The position numbers and the translations under genes are program-made. The notes under the pieces are model-generated. The model saw only the letters and a program-made list of their open reading frames with translations. It was not told the origin of the DNA and made no database searches. Shown here piece after piece: positions 6,201 to 6,319 of a stretch of DNA of 6,319 bases. Source of the DNA: Rhizobium sp. Q54 (GTDB lineage: Bacteria; Bacteroidota; Bacteroidia; Flavobacteriales; Flavobacteriaceae); NCBI GenBank assembly GCA_943324395.2, contig CALPLL020000105.1, forward strand, positions 1 to 6,319, written 5' to 3'. Each line of letters opens with the position of its first letter. The first letter of the stretch is position 1.

Positions 6201-6319
6201 TCCAAGTGTTTATATTCCGGCAAATGTAACTTATTCTAATAATGAAATTGTGCCTGCAACTGTATTTTCAAGTAACTTAACAGGGGTGACATATGCTTGG
6301 ACAAATACAAATTCATCAA
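1..6319 (+). CDS. Giant modular surface/secreted protein with Ig/PKD-like repeats, two C-type-lectin-like domains, CUB and FN3 (internal fragment, open at both ends)
   Basis: Frame 1 is open across the whole window: 2106 codons without a stop, no start codon that could be defended, and no terminus. Modules in order are A1, B1 with lectin 1, C1, C2, A2, B2 with lectin 2, C3, F, D1-D3, CUB, FN3, a PPC-like domain, a DVDFVAWGPF domain, E1-E4, and one and a half further PKD-like modules. Most repeat modules carry two cysteines at fixed spacing, as expected for a disulfide-stapled extracellular beta-sandwich protein. Only 13 lysines occur in 2106 residues, while Thr, Ser, Asn, Gly and Ala are very abundant. 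No membrane segment is visible. This architecture is typical of Bacteroidota (Flavobacterium-like) adhesins exported by the type IX system, whose sorting domain sits at the extreme C-terminus and so would lie downstream. The substrate and exact role cannot be read from the sequence; adhesin or glycan-binding protein is the best inference. The coding assignment is very secure, the function much less so. Confidence 0.96.
205..870 (+). other. Module B1: Ig-like domain split by an inserted C-type-lectin-like domain
   Basis: Residues 69-290. The N-terminal part (about 69-90) has the SICAG...VALTAND strands. The C-terminal part (about 245-290) has TYVWSTGATTATINVTP, TTQYWVDV and TNGVTC...ITITVSP. 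Joined together, these two parts read as one ordinary flavobacterial Ig-like repeat, in which a segment ending in TAxxGT normally runs straight into YxWSTGATT. Here about 150 residues, including a complete lectin-like domain, lie between them. The expected disulfide pair C78/C280 therefore brackets the insertion. The same arrangement recurs in B2. I infer that the lectin domain emerges from a loop of the Ig scaffold, between its early strands, and is presented sideways from the stalk. Confidence 0.75.
322..729 (+). other. C-type-lectin-like domain 1 with EPN and WND motifs
   Basis: Residues about 108-243. The fold signature is present in order: a start strand (NNHYYLQY), the helix W129-PQAKVLC followed by NGGYMYCVNSQLEN, a FLLGLYQD strand (the usual WIGL position), WKWLDGSPLSYTNW, E205-P206-N207, GGSENFCVM with E213, and W227-N228-D229 followed by the last strand VIMEY. 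E205, N207, E213, N228 and D229 match the calcium-site-2 ligands of sugar-binding C-type lectins, and EPN is the motif linked to mannose-type specificity in animal lectins. The cysteines are non-standard: C136, C145 and C216 are present, but the last conserved Cys before the final Glu is replaced by M240. The fold assignment is strong. Calcium and mannose-type binding are predictions from the motif. Confidence 0.88.
748..871 (+). repeat. Direct repeat of the Ig half-domain after lectin 1 (pairs with 1972..2095)
   Basis: This segment encodes residues 250-290, the C-terminal half of B1. Against the copy 1224 bases downstream I count about eight mismatches in 124 bases, with an unbroken identical run from 802 to 846. 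The identity stops at the lectin border on the left side. Confidence 0.85.
871..1068 (+). repeat. Module C1: 66-residue Ig/PKD-like repeat, first copy
   Basis: Residues 291-356. It opens PTFTPVASICSGAALAALPT, continues with NGITGTWSPAINNTATTTYTFTP and ends AGQCATTATMTIAVNP. C303 and C344 are 41 residues apart, a spacing kept in C2 and C3. This is a common short beta-sandwich repeat of flavobacterial surface proteins and is probably a stalk element. It is the most diverged of the three C copies, but its closing MTIAVN strand is shared with C3 and not with C2. Confidence 0.8.
1065..1232 (+). repeat. Near-identical direct repeat, left copy (pairs with 2091..2258)
   Basis: Over 168 bases I count four differences from the copy 1026 bases downstream, about 98% identity. 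The segment covers the start and middle of module C2. The match falls away on the right just after the GQC codons. The differences are at scattered single bases, mostly silent. This is far higher identity than the other duplicated parts show and points to a recent copy or gene conversion. Confidence 0.9.
1069..1266 (+). repeat. Module C2: 66-residue Ig/PKD-like repeat, second copy, in tandem with C1
   Basis: Residues 357-422, directly after C1 with no linker. It opens NVVPTFTSVPAICSG, has GISGTWSPALNNTATTTYTF in the middle and ends GQCASITTLVITVNP. C369 and C410 are 41 residues apart. Most of its DNA is nearly identical to that of C3, 1026 bases downstream, but its last strand differs. The second cassette has only one C module where the first has two. 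Confidence 0.8.
1267..1497 (+). other. Module A2: Ig-like domain (CHU_C-associated Ig_7 type), second copy
   Basis: Residues 423-499. It is a full-length version of A1, with NAPTGIASQTLCSGSIVANL, TAVKWYASITGGTPLATT, NGTTYYASQTINGCES and LAVTVSI. C436 and C484 keep the 48-residue spacing of A1. It starts the second cassette, 431 residues after the matching position of A1. It probably acts as a stalk element. Confidence 0.82.
1498..2094 (+). other. Module B2: Ig-like domain split by the second inserted lectin-like domain
   Basis: Residues 500-698. The N-terminal part (500-521) carries TVSAS..SICAGQSTTISVGGT. The C-terminal part (655-698) carries YLWSTGATTATINVTP, TTQYWVDV and TNGVTCRKYITITVSP. 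The putative disulfide pair C509/C688 brackets the lectin. The join between GGT and YLWSTG, if the insert is taken out, is exactly what uninterrupted Ig-like repeats of this type show. This makes the nesting clearer here than in B1. Confidence 0.78.
1579..1950 (+). other. C-type-lectin-like domain 2, cysteine-free, with EPN and WND motifs
   Basis: Residues about 527-650. In order it shows YYFNGHTYFKG, the helix W544-SQAVQNSINNGG followed by HLFIPNSLNEINFV, the strand MNIGITDAQNEGIWLD, NYTNW, E613-P614-N615, GGNENYGLM with E621, and W632-N633-D634, ending with YIVEFEG. All canonical calcium-site-2 ligand positions are filled. It contains no cysteine, so neither standard C-type-lectin disulfide can form, which is seen in some bacterial lectin-like domains. 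Outside the motifs it is strongly diverged from lectin 1. Mannose-type glycan binding is a motif-based prediction. Confidence 0.86.
1972..2095 (+). repeat. Direct repeat of the Ig half-domain after lectin 2 (pairs with 748..871)
   Basis: This is the second copy of the WSTGATTATINVTP...TCRKxITITVSP half-domain, encoding residues 658-698. It is offset 1224 bases from the first copy. High identity here contrasts with the strongly diverged lectin sequence just upstream. Confidence 0.85.
2091..2258 (+). repeat. Near-identical direct repeat, right copy (pairs with 1065..1232)
   Basis: This is the partner of the 1065..1232 segment, with four single-base differences in 168. Here the block follows directly after the B2 module, the place where the first cassette has the more diverged C1. 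Beyond the right end the sequence resembles C1 instead. Confidence 0.9.
2095..2292 (+). repeat. Module C3: 66-residue Ig/PKD-like repeat, mosaic of C1- and C2-like sequence
   Basis: Residues 699-764, with C711 and C752 41 apart as in C1 and C2. The first two thirds are almost identical to C2 (NVVPTFTSVPAICSGATLAA, then GTWSPALNNTATTTYTFRP). The last strand STTMTIAVN matches C1 (ATMTIAVN) and not C2 (TTLVITVN). It sits directly after B2, as C1 does after B1. Confidence 0.82.
2293..2526 (+). other. Module F: single Ig/PKD-like repeat
   Basis: Residues 765-842, with ITQPTCLSPTGSVYLSGLPT, GIWTLNPGG, TRLNPGIGNFTVTNSAGCTS and NFVINPQP. C779 and C830 are 51 residues apart. The PTC...TGS.YLSGLP...W.LNPGG pattern is familiar from flavobacterial repeat proteins of the gliding/T9SS type. 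It occurs once here and bridges the lectin cassettes and the 96-residue repeats. It is richer in Arg (R773, R804, R810, R814) than its neighbours. Its role is probably structural. Confidence 0.65.
2527..2814 (+). repeat. PKD-like repeat D1 (96 residues)
   Basis: Residues 843-938. It has SQVVCNNSG, FFTSNNTGGTTTYNWTNSDP, SIGLSASGTGNIQSF, STITVTPTF and TFTITVNP. C855 and C925 are 70 apart. The TTTYxWxNSxPxIGL..SGTG.I.SF core is typical of the PKD-like domains of Bacteroidota surface proteins. It is the first of three copies in exact tandem. Confidence 0.85.
2815..3102 (+). repeat. PKD-like repeat D2 (96 residues)
   Basis: Residues 939-1034. It has SQVVCSGST, TSGTTTYSWVNSDPSIGL, ATGTGDIPSFTAINTRTAPV, STISVFPSL and TFTITVNP. 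C951 and C1021 are 70 apart, the same as in D1. It is followed without a linker by D3, which begins with the same LGQVNQ-type strand. Confidence 0.85.
3103..3390 (+). repeat. PKD-like repeat D3 (96 residues)
   Basis: Residues 1035-1130. It has PQVVCNATS, NNTGGTSTYYWTNSNPTIGL, SSGTGNISSFTAINTGVLPV, STIKVTPTF and SVTVNP. C1047 and C1117 are again 70 apart. Its final strand (MITSVTVNP) departs from the TTFTITVNP of D1 and D2 just before the CUB domain begins. Confidence 0.85.
3391..3729 (+). other. CUB domain
   Basis: Residues 1131-1243. Features in order are TCGGSFYDNGG, ANYANNTTSTTTICP, VTVTFNSFSTE, a core of GLDILRIYDGNSPNSPLIGT, a FTSSSANGCLTFVFTSN stretch and GWNASVTC. Four cysteines (C1137, C1162, C1219, C1241) fit the two CUB disulfides. 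E1180, D1184 and D1190 lie where calcium-binding CUB domains place their acidic ligands, so calcium binding is possible. CUB domains are extracellular beta-sandwiches used for protein or carbohydrate contacts, and in Bacteroidota they occur in secreted proteases and adhesins. No catalytic domain accompanies it in this window. Confidence 0.88.
3733..4032 (+). other. Fibronectin type III domain
   Basis: Residues 1245-1344. It shows CSRPVNLNATSISQSSAVLG followed by W1267, then SYWQVMAVPCG, a YIFTGLNSATCYDFYVRAVC strand pair, and SGPFNFHTL at the end. The conserved Trp, the GL..AT.Y.FYVRA motif and the F.T ending are the standard FN3 marks in the version usual for Bacteroidota. Four cysteines (C1247, C1288, C1318, C1327) could give extra staples. 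It probably acts as a spacer between CUB and the PPC-like domain. Confidence 0.9.
4039..4434 (+). other. PPC-like beta-sandwich with DDDDVWFKF motif
   Basis: Residues 1347-1478. It starts NDEAIGAISVPVN, followed by a CLQTVMGSLATATASPEA segment, C1384-GAAL, D1389-D1392 with VWFKF, then INYVLYTGTPGNLTQFGGC, LTIGQTYYIRAYS and TTYFELCIGT. This is the domain often found after FN3 in flavobacterial secreted proteins and resembles the pre-peptidase C-terminal (PPC) fold. The acidic run and the Y.LY.G loop are candidate calcium or ligand positions. Cysteines C1364/C1384 and C1438/C1474 are likely pairs. Its function is not established here. Confidence 0.75.
4435..4914 (+). other. Conserved Bacteroidota surface domain with DVDFVAWGPF motif
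   Basis: Residues 1479-1638. It shows NCSSALALCG, GCLLTAPSPTFFYLNVPTNG, YSYLIEQ, D1559-VDFVAWGPF, C1575, GIACSYSAAFTENFTV, GEIYVLMITNFNGRKGFI and a closing C1638. The GCL..P.P.FFY..V, DVDF..WGPF, CSYS and Y.LMITNF blocks recur together in large secreted flavobacterial proteins. I know no established function or reliable family name for it. Six cysteines suggest a disulfide-stabilised fold. D1559 and D1561 may bind a cation. Confidence 0.65.
4921..5175 (+). repeat. Repeat E1 (a-type, 85 residues)
   Basis: Residues 1641-1725. It has FTYSNTSYC, GANPSPIF, AGVFSAVPSNGLSINPTTGL, VNLAASLPGTYVIHNSI, GSCP and IIITPQP. C1652 and C1710 are 58 apart. The NPSPIF and NLA blocks are shared with E3 only. 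It is probably an Ig/cadherin-like stalk unit; the F.Y....YC...NP.P.F start and the GLSI...TG...L..S.PGTY core are common in flavobacterial repeat proteins. Confidence 0.8.
5176..5430 (+). repeat. Repeat E2 (b-type, 85 residues)
   Basis: Residues 1726-1810. It has FYAGSPFC, VTLTGTGAYTGGTFSSQPGL, SINSINGTITPS, IPGTYTVTYTIPPSAGC and STVVITRAP. C1737 and C1795 are 58 apart. LTGTGxYxGGTF and TVTYxIP are shared with E4 and absent from E1 and E3. Confidence 0.8.
5431..5679 (+). repeat. Repeat E3 (a-type, 83 residues)
   Basis: Residues 1811-1893. It has FTYAGSPYCNNGVNPSPIF, IAGVFTSTTGLSINATTGV, INLAISTPGTYTVTNTIAAS and GGCP. C1822 and C1878 are 56 apart. It matches E1 across its length at an offset of about 170 residues, while its first strand (YAGSPxC) matches its direct neighbour E2. 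Confidence 0.8.
5680..5934 (+). repeat. Repeat E4 (b-type, 85 residues)
   Basis: Residues 1894-1978. It has ISYGRDYFC, LTGTGNYFGGTF, GSPGLSIDPFSGVIFPSSS, YHTVTYVIPDGGGCP and FAITPIP. C1905 and C1963 are 58 apart. It pairs with E2 at an offset of 168 residues. Confidence 0.8.
5935..6204 (+). other. PKD-like module H
   Basis: Residues 1979-2068. It has QLSICSLGNAYIVLNSNAIG, TTYTWNAVQTNVIGATSGTG, a NVLRATGNTRGTVVYTITP stretch, GGCAGVPITASVTVYPIP. C1990 and C2053 are 63 apart. The TYTW.....NV.GA.SGTGT.I...L.ATG...GTVVYTITP pattern is a very common PKD-like unit of Bacteroidota surface proteins, often found as a run shortly before the C-terminal region. Confidence 0.78.
6205..6319 (+). other. Start of a further PKD-like module, cut by the right edge
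   Basis: Residues 2069-2106. SVYIPANVTYSNNEIVPATV followed by FSSNLTGVTYAWTNTNSS is the first half of another PKD-like unit. The TYAWTNTNSS end corresponds to the TTYNWTNSDPS core of D1-D3, so the repeat array continues beyond the window. One base remains after the last full codon. Confidence 0.7.

Overview
The whole window is one open reading frame on the + strand (frame 1). It has no stop codon from base 1 to base 6319: 2106 complete codons plus one base. It enters already open and leaves still open, so neither the start codon, the signal peptide nor the C-terminus is visible. No second gene, RNA gene, promoter, terminator or intergenic gap is present. Every other open frame is a short shadow of this gene.

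The protein is a giant, Thr/Ser/Asn/Gly-rich, lysine-poor, modular extracellular protein. It resembles the large PKD/Ig-like surface proteins of Bacteroidota, especially Flavobacteriaceae, which usually end in a type IX secretion system (T9SS) sorting domain. The lineage call rests on the repeat types, the AT-rich codon use (tta, aat, aca, att, gga dominate) and the CUB/FN3/PPC-like mosaic. The sorting domain itself is not in the window.

Layout (residue = codon number in frame 1). Residues 1-764 are two copies of a higher-order cassette made of an Ig-like module (A), a second Ig-like module (B) that carries a C-type-lectin-like domain inserted in its middle, and a 66-residue module (C): A1-B1[lectin 1]-C1-C2, then A2-B2[lectin 2]-C3. 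Residues 765-842 are a single Ig/PKD-like module (F). Residues 843-1130 are three PKD-like repeats of exactly 96 residues (D1-D3). Residues 1131-1638 are a run of non-repetitive domains: CUB, fibronectin type III, a PPC-like beta-sandwich with a DDDDVWF motif, and a domain with a DVDFVAWGPF motif that recurs in Bacteroidota surface proteins. Residues 1641-1978 are four repeats of about 85 residues in an alternating a-b-a-b order (E1-E4). Residues 1979-2106 are one PKD-like module and the start of another, cut by the window edge.

How it may work (inference): the repeats form a long disulfide-stapled stalk, and the two lectin domains, CUB and PPC-like domains are candidate binding heads. Both lectin domains keep the EPN and WND motifs and the other ligands of the canonical Ca2+/mannose-type sugar site, so an adhesin or glycan-capturing role is plausible. 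The most notable points are the lectin-in-Ig nesting seen twice, near-identical scaffold DNA around strongly diverged lectin domains, and a mosaic C3 repeat that looks like a product of recombination between repeats.
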